Source of the DNA: Rhipicephalus microplus
Lineage: Eukaryota; Arthropoda; Arachnida; Ixodida; Ixodidae
Assembly (NCBI RefSeq): GCF_043290135.1
Contig: NW_027464805.1
Location: 1 to 64,000, forward strand
Direction: 5' to 3'
Length of the DNA: 64,000 nt
Each line of letters starts with the position of its first letter. The first letter of the stretch is position 1. Below the pieces are notes generated by a model. That model did no database searches. It was not told the origin of the DNA and saw nothing but the letters and a program-made list of their open reading frames with translations. Shown here piece by piece: positions 50,046-63,634 of this stretch. Both the position numbers and the translations under genes were made by a program.

Positions 50046-51275
50046 TATGAACCGTTGTAAAACCGCAATAAACAGTGTCACTTAGTGAGATGCAGTGTTT
50101 TTCACCTTTACAAGTTGGGAACTGCGATATCTAATGTGAAAGCGCTTGAAACCGTCGTAATGTTGTAGAAAGCAATGTAAAGTAGCGAGTAAAACGTTTT
50201 CTAACGATAGAAGTGCGAAGGTTATGTTAGGTTGAGTTATGTTAGTTTAAGCTAGGTAGCGTCGTGAAACCACCAAAAACGACGTCATCTAACGAGATAG
50301 TGTTGTTTTATTGCGAGTACGAAACTGCGATAGGTAAAATGTGAAAGCACACAAAACGGCATGAACAAGCCAAACACTGCGTGTTGTACCGTTACAAGTG
50401 CGAAACTGCTATGTTTTGACATTCTCGGTAAAGCGCATGCAAGTATCGTGAAACCTAAAAGAACGATGTCATTTAGCGAGATACAGCGTTCTGTACTGAA
50501 TAAGTTGGTGAGAAACTGTGAGGTCAAGCAAATATCGTAATTGTGAACGAAACAGTGTAATTGAGCGTCTTAAGATACAAGTGCGAATGTTAGGTTAGGT
50601 TGACATATCAACCGTCGTAAAACCGCATTAAACAATGTCACTTAGTGAGATGTAGTGTTTTTCAACATTACAAGTCGGGAACTACGATATCTAATGTGAA
50701 AGCGCATGAAACCGTCGTAATCTTGTAGAAAACATTGTAAAGTGGTGAGTAAAACGTTTTCTAACGATAGAAGTGCGAAGGTTAGGTTAGGTTAGGTTAG
50801 TTTAAGCTAGGTAGCGTCGTGAAACTACCAAAAACGACGTCATCTAACGAGATAGTGTTGTGTTATTGCGAGTATTAAACTGCGATAGGTGAAATGTTGT
50901 GAAAGCACACAAAACGGAATGAACAAGCCAAATACTGCGTGTTCTACCGTTACAAGTGCGAAACTGCTATATTGTGATATTCTCGTTAAAGCGCATGCAA
51001 GCATCGTGAAACCTTAAAAAACAATGTCATTTAGGAAGATACAGCGTTCTGTACTGCAATAAGTTGGTGAAAAACTGTGAGGTTATGCAAATATCGTAAT
51101 TGTGAACAAAACAGTGTAATAGAGCGTTTTTAGATACAAGTGCGAATGTTAGGTTAGGTTAAGATATGAACCGTCGTAAAACCGCATTAAACAATGTCAA
51201 TTAGTGAGATGCAGTGTTTTTCACCATTAAAAGTGGGGAACTGCGATATCTAATGTGAAAGCGCTTGCAACCGTC

Positions 51276-51956
51276 GTTAGGTTAGGTTAGGTTAGGTTAG
51301 GTTAGGTTTGGTTAGGTTAGGTTAGGTTAGGTTAGGTTAGATTAGGTTAGGTTGGGTTGAGTTGGGTTAGGTTAGGTTAGGTTAGGTTAGGTTAGGTTGG
51401 GTTAGGTTAGGTTAGGTTAGGTTACGTTAGGTTAGGTTAGGTTACGTTAGGTTAGGTTAGGTTAGGTTACGTTAGGTTAGGTTAGGTTAGGTAAGGATAA
51501 TTTGGTTAGGTTAGGTTAGGTTAGGTTAGGTTAGGTTAGGTTGGGTTGGGTGTTGTTGGGTTGGGTTGGGTTGGGTTAGGTTGGGTTAGGTTAGGTTAGG
51601 TTACGTTAGGCTAGGTTAGGTTAGGTTAGGTTACGTTAGGTAATGTTAGGTTAGGTTAGGTTACGTTAGGTTAGGTTAGGTCAGGTAAGGTTAGGTTACG
51701 TTAGAATAGGTTAGGTTAGGTTAGGTTACGTTAGGTTAGGTTAAGTTAGGTTAGGTTAGGTTTGGTTAGGTTAGGTTAGGTTAACTTAGGTTAGGTTAGA
51801 TTGGGTTGGGTTGGGTTAGGTTGGGTTAGGTTAGGTTAGGTTAGGTTGGGTTAGGTTAGTTTAGGTTAGGTTAGGTTAGGTTGGGTCGCGTTGGGTTAGG
51901 TTAGGTTAGGTTAGGTAAGGTTAGGTTAGGTTAGGTTAGGTTACGTTAGGTTATGG
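51276..51956 (+). repeat. Long TTAGG tract (about 681 bp)
   Basis: Equivalent of 29665, same length, without its private TATGG. Confidence 0.92.
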
Positions 51957-53190
51957 TATGAACCATCGTAAAACCGCATTAAACAATGTCACTTAGTGAG
52001 ATGCAGTGTTTTTCACCTTTACAAGTTGGGAACTGTGATATCTAATGTGAAAGCGCTTGAAACCGTCGTAATGTTGTAGAAAGCAATGTAAAGTAGCGAG
52101 TAAAACGTTTTCTAACGATAGAAGTGCGAAGGTTATGTTAGGTTGAGTTATGTTATTTTAAGCTAGGTAGCGTCGTGAAACTACCAAAAACAACGTCATC
52201 TAACGAGATAGTGTTGTTTTATTGCGAGTACGAAACTGCGATAGGTGAAATGTTGTGAAAGCACACAAAATGGCATGAACAAGCCAAATACTGCGTGTTG
52301 TACCGTTACAAGTGCGAAACTGCTATGTTGTGATATTCTCGTTAAAGCGCATGCAAGCATCGTGAAACCTTAAAGAACGATGTCATTTAGCGAGATACAG
52401 CGTTCTGAACTGTAATAAGTTGGTGAGAAACTGTGAGGTCAAGCAAATATCGTAATTGTGAACGAAACAGTGTAATTGAGCGTATTTAGATACAAGTGCG
52501 AATGTTAGGTTAGGTTGAGATATCAACCGTCGTAAAACCGCATTAAACAATGTCACTTAGTGAGATGTAGTGTTTTTCAACATTACAAGTCGGGAACTAC
52601 GATATCTAATGTGAAAGCGCATGAAACCGTCGTAATCTTGTAGAAAACAGTGTAAAGTTGCGAGTAAAACGTTTTCTAACGATAGAAGTGCGAAGGTTAG
52701 CTTGAGTTATGTTAGTTTAAGCTATGTAACGTCGTGAGACCACCAAAAAGGACGTCAACTAACGAGATAGCGTTGTTTTATTGCATGTACGTAACTGCAA
52801 TAGGTGAAATGTTGTGAAAGTACACAAAACGGCTTGAACAAGCCAGATACTGCGTGTTGTACCGTTACAAGTGCGAAACTGCTATAATGTGATATTCTTG
52901 TTAAAGCGCATGCAAGCATCGTGAAACCTTAAAGAACGATGTCATTTAGCGAGATACAGCGTTCTGTACTGCAATAAGTTGGTGAAAAACTGTGAGGTTA
53001 TGCAAATATCGTAATTGTGAACGAAACAGTGTAATAGAGCGTTTTTCCATACAAGTACGAATGTTAGGTTAGGTTAAGATATGAACCGTCGTAAAACCGC
53101 ATTAAACAATGTCACTTAGTGAGATGCAGTGTTTTTCACCATTACAAGTCGGGAACTGCGATATCTAATGTGAAAGCGCTTGCAAACGTC

Positions 53191-53305
53191 GTTAGGTTAG
53201 GTTAGGTTAGGTTAGGTTACGTTAGGTTAGGTTTGGTTAGGTTAGGTTAGGTTTGGTTATGTTAGGTTAGGTTGGGTTAGGTTAGGTTAGGGTAGGTTAG
53301 GTTAA
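53191..53305 (+). repeat. Short TTAGG tract
   Basis: Equivalent of 31582 and 18011. Confidence 0.9.
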
Positions 53306-54540
53306 GATATGAACCGCGCTAAAACCGCATTAAACAATGTCACTTAGTGGGATGCAGTGTTTTTCACCTTTACAAGTTGGGAACTGCGATATCTAATGTG
53401 AAATCGCTTGAAACCGTCGTAATGTTGTAGAAAGCAATGTAAAGTAGCGAGTAAAACGTTTTCTAACGATAGAAGTGCGAAGGTTATGTTAGGTTGAGTT
53501 ATGTTAGTTTAAGCTAGGTAGCGTCGTGAAACCACCAAAAACGACGTCATCTAACGAGATAGTGTTGTTTATTGCGAGTACGAAACTGCGATAGGTGAAA
53601 TGTTGTGAAAGCACACAAAACGGCATGAACAAGCCAAATACTGCGTGTTGTACCGTTACAAGTGCGAAACTGCTATGTTGTGACATTCTCGGTAAAGCGC
53701 ATGCAAGTATCGTGAAACCTTAAAGAACGATGCCATTTAGCGAGATACAGCGTTCTGTACTGTAATAAGTTGGTGAGAAACTGTGAGGTCAAGCAAATAT
53801 CGTAATTGTGAACGAAACAGTGTAATTGAGCGTCTTTAGATACAAGTGCGAATGTTAGGTTAGGTTGACATATCAACCATCGTAAAACCGCATTAAACAA
53901 TGTCACTTAGTGAGATGTAGTGTTTTTCAACATTACAAGTCGGGAACTACGATATCTAATGTGAAAGCGCATGAAACCGTCGTAATCTTGTAAAAAACAT
54001 TGTAAAGTGGCGAGTAAAACGTTTTCTAACGATAGAAGTGCGAAGGTTAGGTTAGGTTAGGTTAGTTTAGGCTAGGTAGCGTCGTGAAACTACCAAAAAC
54101 GACGTCATCTAAAGAGATAGTGTTGTTTTATTGCGAGTATTAAACTGCGATAGGTGAAATGTTGTGAAAGCACACAAAACGGCATGAACAAGCCAAATAC
54201 TGCGTGTTTTACCGTTACAAGTGCGAAACTGCTATATTGTGATATTCTCGTTAAAGCGCATGCAAGCATCGTGAAACCTTAAAGAACAATGTCATTTAGC
54301 GAGATACAGCGTTCTGTACTGCAATAAGTTGGTGAAAAACTGTGAGGTTATGCAAATATCGTAATTGTGAACGAAACAGTGTAATAGAGCGTTTTTCAAT
54401 ACAAGTACGAATGTTAGGTTAGGTTAAGATATGAACCGTCGTAAAACCGCATTAAACAATGTCACTTAGTGACATGCAGTGTTTTTCACCATTACAAGTC
54501 GGGAACTGCGATATCTAATGTGAAAGCGCTTGCAAACGTC

Positions 54541-54677
54541 GTTAGGTTAGGTTAGGTTAGGTTAGGTTAGGTTAGGTTAGGTTAGGTTACGTTAGGTTAG
54601 GTTTGGTTAGGTTAGGTTAGGTTAGGTTATGTTAGGTTAGGTTGGGTTAGGATAGGTTAGGTTACGTTAGGTTAAGG
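54541..54677 (+). repeat. Short TTAGG tract
   Basis: Equivalent of 32931 and 19361. Confidence 0.9.
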
Positions 54678-55908
54678 TATGAACCGTTGTAAAACCGCAA
54701 TAAACAATGTCACTTAGTGAGATGCAGTGTTTTTCACCTTTACAAGTTGGGAACTGCGATATCTAATGTGAAAGCGCTTGAAACCGTCGTAATGTTGTAG
54801 AAAGCAATGTAAAGTAGCGAGTAAAACGTTTTCTAACGATAGAAGTGCGAAGGTTATGTTAGGTTGAGTTATGTTAGTTTAAGCTAGGTAGCGTCGTGAA
54901 ACCACCAAAAACGACGTCATCTAACGAGATAGTGTTGTTTTATTGCGAGTACGAAACTGCGATAGGTAAAATGTGAAAGCACACAAAACGGCATGAACAA
55001 GCCAAATACTGCGTGTTGTACCGTTACAAGTGCGAAACTGCTATGTTTTGACATTCTCGGTAAAGCGCATGCAAGTATCGTGAAACCTTAAAGAACGATG
55101 TCATTTAGCGAGATACAGCGTTCTGTACTGTAATAAGTTGGTGAGAAACTGTGAGGTCAAGCAAATATCGTAATTGTGAACGAAACAGTGTAATTGAGCG
55201 TCTTTAGATACAAGTGCGAATGTTAGGTTAGGTTGACATATCAACCGTCGTAAAACCGCATTAAACAATGTCACTTAGTGAGATGTAGTGTTTTTCAACA
55301 TTACAAGTCGGGAACTACGATATCTAATGTGAAAGCGCATGAAACCGTCGTAATCTTGTAGAAAACATTGTAAAGTTGCGAGTAAAACGTTTTCTAACGA
55401 TAGAAGTGCGAAGGTTAGGTTAGGTTAGGTTAGTTTAAGCTAGGTAGCGTCGTGAAACTACCAAAAACGACGTCATCTAACGAGATAGTGTTGTTTTATA
55501 GCGAGTATTAAACTGCGATAGGTGAAATGTTGTGAAAGCACACAAAACGGCATGAACAAGCCAAATACTGCGTGTTCTACCGTTACAAGTGCGAAACTGC
55601 TATATTGTGATATTCTCGTTAAAGCGCATGCAAGCATCGTGAAACCTTAAAGAACAATGTCATTTAGCGAGATACAACGTTCTGTACTGCAATAAGTTGG
55701 TGAAAAACTGTGAGTTTATGCAAATATGGTAATTGTGAACAAAACAGTGTAATAGAGCGTTTTTAGATACAAGTGCGAATGTTAGGTTAGGTTAAGATAT
55801 GAACCGTCGTAAAACCGCATTAAACAATGTCAATTAGTGAGATGCAGTGTTTTTCACTATTAAAAGTCGGGAACTGCGATATCTAATGTGAAAGCGCTTG
55901 CAACCGTC

Positions 55909-56539
55909 GTTAAGTTAGGTTAGGTTAGGTTTTGTTAGGTTAGGTTAGGTTAGGTTAGGTTAGATTAGGTTAGGTTGGGTTGAGTTGGGTTGGGTTAGGT
56001 TAGGTTAGGTTAGGTTACGTTAGGTTAGGTTAGGTTACGTTAGGTTAGGTTAGGTTAGGTTAGGTAAGGATAATTTGGTTAGGTTAGGTAAGGTTAGGTT
56101 AGGTTAGGTTAGGTTGGGTTGGGTGTTGTTGGGTTGGGTTGGGTTGGGTTAGGTTGGGTTAGGTTAGGTTAGGTTACGTTAGGCTAGGTTAGGTTAGGTT
56201 AGGTTACGTTAGGTAATGTTAGGTTAGGTTAGGTTACGTTAGGTTAGGTTAGGTCAGGTAAGGTTAGGTTACGTTAGAATAGGTTAGGTTAGGTTAGGTT
56301 ACGTTAGGTTAGGTTAAGTTAGGTTAGGTTAGGTTTGGTTAGGTTAGGTTAGGTTAGCTTAGGTTAGGTTAGGTTGGGTTGGGTTGGGTTAGGTTGGGTT
56401 AGGTTAGGTTAGGTTAGGTTAGGTTGGGTTAGGTTAGTTTAGGTTAGGTTAGGTTAGGTTAGGTTGGGTCGGGTTGGGTTAGGTTAGGTTAGGTTAGGTA
56501 AGGTTAGGTTAGGTTAGGTTAGGTTACGTTAGGTTAAGG
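55909..56539 (+). repeat. Long TTAGG tract, fusion form (about 631 bp)
   Basis: First about 80 bp match the subtype of 34299 (TTAAGTTAGG, TTTTG, TTAGATTAGG); the rest matches the subtype of 45319 (GGTCGGGTTGGG, CATCG exit). Confidence 0.9.
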
Positions 56540-57214
56540 TATGAACCATCGTAAAACCGCATTAAACAATGTCACTTAGTGAGATGCAGTGTTTTTCACC
56601 TTTACAAGTTGGGAACTGTGATATCTAATGTGAAAGCGCTTGAAACCGTCGTAATGTTGTAGAAAGCAATGTAAAGTAGCGAGTAAAACGTTTTCTAACG
56701 ATAGAAGTGCGAAGGTTATGTTAGGTTGAGTTATGTTAGTTTAAGCTAGGTAGCGTCGTGAAACTACCAAAAACAACGTCATCTAACGAGATAGTGTTGT
56801 TTTATTGCGAGTACGAAACTGCGATAGGTGAAATGTTGTGAAAGCACACAAAACGGCATGAACAAGCCAAATACTGCGTGTTGTACCGTTACAAGTGCGA
56901 AACTGCTATGTTGTGATATTCTCGTTAAAGCGCATGCAAGCATCGTGAAACCTTAAAGAACAATGTCATTTAGCGAGATACAGCGTTCTGTACTGCAATA
57001 AGTTGGTGAAAAACTGTGAGGTTATGCAAATATCCTAATTGTGAACGAAACAGTGTAATAGAGCGTTTTTTAATACAAGTGCGAATGTTAGGTTAGGTTA
57101 AGATATGAACCGTCGTAAAACCGCATTAAACAATGTCACTTAGTGAGATGCAGTGTTTTTCACCATTACAAGTCGGGAACTGCGATATCTAATGTGAAAG
57201 CGCTTGCAAACGTC

Positions 57215-57344
57215 GTTAGGTTAGGTTAGGTTAGGTTAGGTTTGGTTAGGTTAGGTTAGGTTAGGTTAGGTTAGGGTATGTTTGGTAAGGTTTGGTTAGG
57301 TTAGGTTAGGTTAGGTTGGGTTAGGTAAGGTTAGGTTAGGTTAA
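57215..57344 (+). repeat. Short TTAGG tract
   Basis: Equivalent of 46625 at offset 10,590. Confidence 0.9.
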
Positions 57345-58565
57345 GATATGAACCGAGCTAAAACCGCATTAAACAATGTCACTTAGTGAGATGCTGTGTT
57401 TTTCACCATTACCAGTCGGAAACTGCGATATCTAATGTGAAAGCGCATGAAACCGTCGTAATCTTGCAGAAAACATTGTAAAGTAGCGAATAAAACGTTT
57501 TCTAACGATAGAAGTGCGAAGGTTCGGTTAGTTTGAGCTAGGTAGCGTCGTGAAACCGCCAAAAACGATGTCATCTAACGAGATAGTGTTGTTTTATTGC
57601 GAGTACGAAACTGCGATAGGTGAAATATTGGGAAAGCACACAAAATGGCATGAACTAGCCAGATACTGCGTCTTGTGCCGTTACAAGTGCGAAACTGCTT
57701 TATTGTGATATTCTCGTTAAAGCGCATGCAAGTATCGTGAAACCTTAAAGAACGATGTCATTTAGCGAGATACAGCGTTCTGAACTCTTATAAGTTGGTG
57801 AGAAACTGTGAGGTCAAGCAAATATCGTAATTGTGAATGAAACAGTGTAATTGAGCGTATTTAGATACAAGTGCGAATGTTAGGTTAGGTTGAGATATCA
57901 ACCGTCGTAAAACCGCATTAAACAATGTCACTTAGTGAGATGTAGTGTTTTTCAACATTACAAGTCGGGAACTACGATATCTAATGTGAAAGCGCATGAA
58001 ACCGTCGTAATCTTGTAGAAAACATTGTAAAGTTGCGAGTAAAACGTTTTCTAACGATAGAAGTGCGAAGGTTAGCTTGAGTTATGTTAGTTTAAGCTAT
58101 GTAGCGTCGTGAGACCACCAAAAAGGACGTCAACTAACGAGATAGCGTTGTTTTATTGCATGTACGTAACTGCAATAGGTGAAATGTTGTGAAAGTACAC
58201 AAAACGGCTTGAACAAGCCAGATACTGCGTGTTGTACCGTTACAAGTGCGAAACTGCTATAATGTGATATTCTTGTTAAAGCGCATGCAAGCATCGTGAA
58301 ACCTTAAAGAACGATGTCATTTAGCGAGATACAGCGTTCTGTACTGCAATAAGTTGGTGAAAAACTGTGAGGTTATGCAAATATCGTAATTGTGAACGAA
58401 ACAGTGTAATAGAGCGTTTTTCCATACAAGTACGAATGTTAGGTTAGGTTAAGATATGAACCGTCGTAAAACCGCATTAAACAATGTCACTTAGTGAGAT
58501 GCAGTGTTTTTCACCATTACAAGTCGGGAACTGCGATATCTAATGTGAAAGCGCTTGCAAACGTC

Positions 58566-58685
58566 GTTAGGTTAGGTTAGGTTAGGTTAGGTTACGTTAG
58601 GTTAGGTTTGGTTATGTTAGGTTAGGTTAGGTTAGGTTATGTTAGGTTAGGTTGGGTTAGGTTAGGTTAGGTTAGGTTAGGTTAA
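58566..58685 (+). repeat. Short TTAGG tract
   Basis: Equivalent of 47976. Confidence 0.9.
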
Positions 58686-60484
58686 GATACGAACCGCGCT
58701 AAAACCGCATTAAACAATGTCACTTAGTGAGATGCAGTGTTTTTCACCTTTACAAGTTGGGAACTGCGATATCTAATGTGAAAGCGCTTTAAACCGTCGT
58801 AATGTTGTAGAAAGCAATGTAAAGTAGCGAGTAAAACGTTTTCTAACGATAGAAGTGCGAAGGTTATGTTAGGTTGAGTTATGTTAGTTTAAGCTAGGTA
58901 GCGTCGTGAAACCACCAAAAACGACGTCATCTAACGAGATAGTGTTGTTTATTGCATGTACGTAACTGCAATAGGTGAAATGTTGTGAAAGCACACAAAA
59001 CGGCTTGAACAAGCCAGATACTGCGTGTTGTACCGTTACAAGTGCGAAACTGCTATAATGTGATATTCTTGTTAAAGCGCATGCAAGCATCGTGAAACCT
59101 TAAAGAACGATGTCATTTAGCGAGATACAGCGTTCTGTACTGCAATAAGTTGGTGAAAAACTGTGAGGTTATGCAAATATCGTAATTGTGAACGAAACAG
59201 TGTAATAGAGCGTTTTTCCATACAAGTACGAATGTTAGGTTAGGTTAAGATACGAACCGCGCTAAAACCGCATTAAACAATGTCACTTAGTGAGATGCAG
59301 TGTTTTTCACCTTTACAAGTTGGGAACTGCGATATCTAATGTGAAAGCGCTTTAAACCGTCGTAATGTTGTAGAAAGCAATGTAAAGTAGCGAGTAAAAC
59401 GTTTTCTAACGATAGAAGTGCGAAGGTTATGTTAGGTTGAGTTATGTTAGTTTAAGCTAGGTAGCGTCGTGAAACCACCAAAAACGACGTCATCTAACGA
59501 GATAGTGTTGTTTATTGCGAGTACGAAACTGCGATAGGTAAAATGTTGTGAAAGCACACAAAACGGCATGAACAAGCCAAATACTGCGTGTTGTACCGTT
59601 ACAAGTGCGAAACTGCTATGTTGTGACATTCTCGGTAAAGCGCATGCAAGTATCGTGAAACCTTAAAGAACGATGTCATTTAGCGAGATACAGCGTTCTG
59701 TACTGTAATAAGTTGGTGAGAAACTGTGAGGTCAAGCAAATATCGTAATTGTGAACGAAACAGTGTAATTGAGCGTCTTTAGATACAAGTGCGAATGTTT
59801 GGTTAGGTTGACATATCAACCATCGTAAAACCGCATTAAACAATGTCACTTAGTGATATGTAGTGTTTTTCAACATTACAAGTCGGGAACTACGATATCT
59901 AATGTGAAAGCGCATGAAACCGTCGTAATCTTGTAGAAAACATTGTAAAGTTGCGAGTAAAACGTTTTCTAACGATAGAAGTGCGAAGGTTAGGTTAGGT
60001 TAGGTTAGTTTAGGCTAGGTAGCGTCGTGAAACTACCAAAAACGACGTCATCTAAAGAGATAGTGTTGTTTTATTGCGAGTATTAAACTGCGATAGGTGA
60101 AATGTTGTGAAAGCACACAAAACGGCATGAACAACCCAAATACTGCGTGTTCTACCGTTACAAGTGCGAAACTGCTATATTGTGATATTCTCGTTAAAGC
60201 GCATGCAAGCATCGTGAAACCTTAAAGAACAATGTCATTTAGCGAGATACAGCGTTCTGTACTGCAATAAGTTGGTGAAAAACTGTGAGGTTATGCAAAT
60301 ATCGTAATTGTGAACGAAACAGTGTAATAGAGCGTTTTTCAATACAAGTACGAATGTTAGGTTAGGTTAAGATATGAACCGTCGTAAAACCGCATTAAAC
60401 AATGTCACTTAGTGAGATGCAGTGTTTTTCACCATTACAAGTCGGGAACTGCGATATCTAATGTGAAAGCGCTTGCAAACGTCT

Positions 60485-60635
60485 TTAGGTTAGGTTAGGT
60501 TAGGTTAGGTTAGGTTAGGTTAGGTTAGGTTAGGTTAGGTTAGGTTACGTTAGGTTAGGTTTGGTTAGGTTAGGTTAGGTTAGGTTATGTTAGGTTAGGT
60601 TGGGTTAGGTTAGGTTAGGTTACGTTAGGTTAAGG
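60485..60635 (+). repeat. Short TTAGG tract
   Basis: Equivalent of 49895. Confidence 0.9.
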
Positions 60636-61865
60636 TATGAACCGTTGTAAAACCGCAATAAACAGTGTCACTTAGTGAGATGCAGTGTTTTTCACCTTTA
60701 CAAGTTGGGAACTGCGATATCTAATGTGAAAGCGCTTGAAACCGTCGTAATGTTGTAGAAAGCAATGTAAAGTAGCGAGTAAAACGTTTTCTAACGATAG
60801 AAGTGCGAAGGTTATGTTAGGTTGAGTTATGTTAGTTTAAGCTAGGTAGCGTCGTGAAACCACCAAAAACGACGTCATCTAACGAGATAGTGTTGTTTTA
60901 TTGCGAGTACGAAACTGCGATAGGTAAAATGTGAAAGCACACAAAACGGCATGAACAAGCCAAACACTGCGTGTTGTACCGTTACAAGTGCGAAACTGCT
61001 ATGTTTTGACATTCTCGGTAAAGCGCATGCAAGTATCGTGAAACCTAAAAGAACGATGTCATTTAGCGAGATACAGCGTTCTGTACTGAATAAGTTGGTG
61101 AGAAACTGTGAGGTCAAGCAAATATCGTAATTGTGAACGAAACAGTGTAATTGAGCGTCTTAAGATACAAGTGCGAATGTTAGGTTAGGTTGACATATCA
61201 ACCGTCGTAAAACCGCATTAAACAATGTCACTTAGTGAGATGTAGTGTTTTTCAACATTACAAGTCGGGAACTACGATATCTAATGTGAAAGCGCATGAA
61301 ACCGTCGTAATCTTGTAGAAAACATTGTAAAGTTGCGAGTAAAACGTTTTCTAACGATAGAAGTGCGAAGGTTAGGTTAGGTTAGGTTAGTTTAAGCTAG
61401 GTAGCGTCGTGAAACTACCAAAAACGACGTCATCTAACGAGATAGTGTTGTTTTATAGCGAGTATTAAACTGCGATAGGTGAAATGTTGTGAAAGCACAC
61501 AAAACGGCATGAACAAGCCAAATACTGCGTGTTCTACCGTTACAAGTGCGAAACTGCTATATTGTGATATTCTCGTTAAAGCGCATGCAAGCATCGTGAA
61601 ACCTTAAAGAACAATGTCATTTAGCGAGATACAACGTTCTGTACTGCAATAAGTTGGTGAAAAACTGTGAGGTTATGGAAATATGGTAATTGTGAACAAA
61701 ACAGTGTAATAGAGCGGTTTTAGATACAAGTGCGAATGTTAGGTTAGGTTAAGATATGAACCGTCGTAAAACCGCATTAAACAATGTCAATTAATGAGAT
61801 GCAGTGTTTTTCACCATTAAAAGTCGGGAACTGCGATATATAATGTGAAAGCGCTTGCAACCGTC

Positions 61866-62676
61866 GTTAGGTTAGGTTAGGTTAGGTTAGGTTAGGTTTT
61901 GTTAGGTTAGGTTAGGTTAGGTTAGGTTAGATTAGGTTAGGTTGGGTTGAGTTGGGTTAGGTTAGGTTAGGTTAGGTTGGGTTAGGTTAGGTTAGGTTAC
62001 GTTAGGTTAGGTTAGGTTACGTTAGGTTAGGTTAGGTTAGGTTACGTTAGGTTAGGTTAGGTTAGGTAAGGATAATTTGGTTAGGTTAGGTAAGGTTAGG
62101 TTAGGTTAGGTTAGGTTGGGTTGGGTGTTGTTGGTTTGGGTTGGGTTGGGTTGGGTTAGGTTGGGTTAGGTTAGGTTAGGTTGCGTTAGGTTAGGTTAGG
62201 TTAGGTTACGTTAGGTTATGTTAGGTTAGGTTAGGTTAGGTTACGTTAGGTTAGGTTAGGTCAGGAAAGGTTAGGTTACGTTAGAATAGGTTAGGTTAGG
62301 TTAGGTTACGTTAGGTTAGGTTAAGTTAGGTTAGGTTTGGTTAGGTTAGGTTAGGTTAGGTTAGGGTATGTTAGGTTAGGTTAGGTTACGTTAGGTTAGG
62401 TTAGGTCAGGAAAGGTTAGGTTACGTTTGAATAGGTTAGGTTAGGTTAGGTTACGTTAGGTTAGGTTAAGTTAGGTTAGGTTAGGTTTGGTTAGGTTAGC
62501 TTAGGTTAGGTTAGGTTGGGTTGGGTTGGGTTAGGTTAGGTTAGGTTAGGTTAGGTTGGGTTAGGTTAGTTTAGGTTAGGTTAGGTTAGGTTAGGTTGGG
62601 TTGGGTTGGGTTAGGTTAGGTTAGGTTAGGTTAGGTAAGGTTAGGTTAGGTTAGGTTAGGTTACGTTAGGTTAAGG
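61866..62676 (+). repeat. Longest TTAGG tract (about 811 bp)
   Basis: Subtype of 34299 plus the 145-bp internal duplication (words CAGGAAAGG at 62262 and 62407). It continues through TTAGCTT and TTAGTTTAGG to the usual exit. Confidence 0.92.
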
Positions 62677-63351
62677 TATGAACCGTCGTAAAACCGCATT
62701 AAACAATGTCACTTAGTGAGATGCAGTGTTTTTCACCTTTACAAGTTGGGAACTGTGATATCTAATGTGAAAGCGCTTGAAACCGTCGTATTGTTGTAGA
62801 AAGCAATGTAAAGTAGCGAGTAAAACGTTTTCTAACGATAGAAGTGCGAAGGTTATGTTAGGTTGAGTTATGTTAGTTTAAGCTAGGTAGCGTCGTGAAA
62901 CTACCAAAAACAACGTCATCTAACGAGATAGTGTTGTTTTATTGCGAGTACGAAACTGCGATAGGTGAAATGTTGTGAAAGCACACAAAACGGCATGAAC
63001 AAGCCAAATACTGCGTGTTGTACCGTTACAAGTGCGAAACTGCTATGTTGTGATATTCTCGTTAAAGCGCATGCAAGCATCGTGAAACCTTAAAGAACGA
63101 TGTCATTTAGCGAGATACAGCGTTCTGTACTGCAATAAGTTGGTGAAAAACTGTGAGGTTATGCAAATATCCTAATTGTGAACGAAACAGTGTAATAGAG
63201 CGTTTTTTAATACAAGTGCGAATGTTAGGTTAGGTTAAGATATGAACCGTCGTAAAACCGCATTAAACAATGTCACTTAGTGAGATGCAGTGTTTTTCAC
63301 CATTACAAGTCGGGAACTGCGATATCTAATGTGAAAGCGCTTGCAAACGTC

Positions 63352-63520
63352 GTTAGGTTAGGTTAGGTTAGGTTAGGTTAGGTTACGTTAGGTTAGGTTA
63401 GGTTAGGTTTGGTTAGGTTAGGTTAGGTTAGGTTAGGTTAGGTTAGGTTAGGGATGTTAGGTAAGGTTTGGTTAGGTTAGGTTAGGTTAGGTTGGGTTAG
63501 GTAAGGTTAGGTTAGGTTAA
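63352..63520 (+). repeat. Short TTAGG tract, GGGATG type, first of a pair
   Basis: Resembles 35639 with a different number of 5-bp repeats. Confidence 0.9.
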
Positions 63521-63634
63521 GATATGAACCGCGCTAAAACCGCATTAAACAATGTCACTTAGTGAGATGCTGTGTTTTTCACCATTACAAGTCGGGAACT
63601 GCGATATCTAATGCGAAAGCGCTTGCAAACGTCG

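Larger units (their letters stand above)
47021..57610 (+). repeat. Super-repeat 5 (14 units, 10.6 kb), mosaic copy
   Basis: Unit starts: 47021, 47580, 48376, 48939, 49498, 50325, 50880, 52236, 52795, 53586, 54145, 54957, 55513, 56819. Its first part carries the sequence variants of super-repeat 4 (offset 8,066), while from about 49.3 kb it carries those of super-repeat 3 (offset 21,609-21,611). In the tract at about 55.98-56.01 kb it jumps to the tract type of 45.3-45.9 kb, dropping the two units equivalent to 35243 and 36297. It is 2,955 bp shorter than super-repeat 3. Confidence 0.86.

Noticed and set aside
1515..62676. Tracts as active chromosome termini or fresh telomerase products
   Set aside because: All are internal, rich in variants and share an inherited variant order; none is a terminal pure array.
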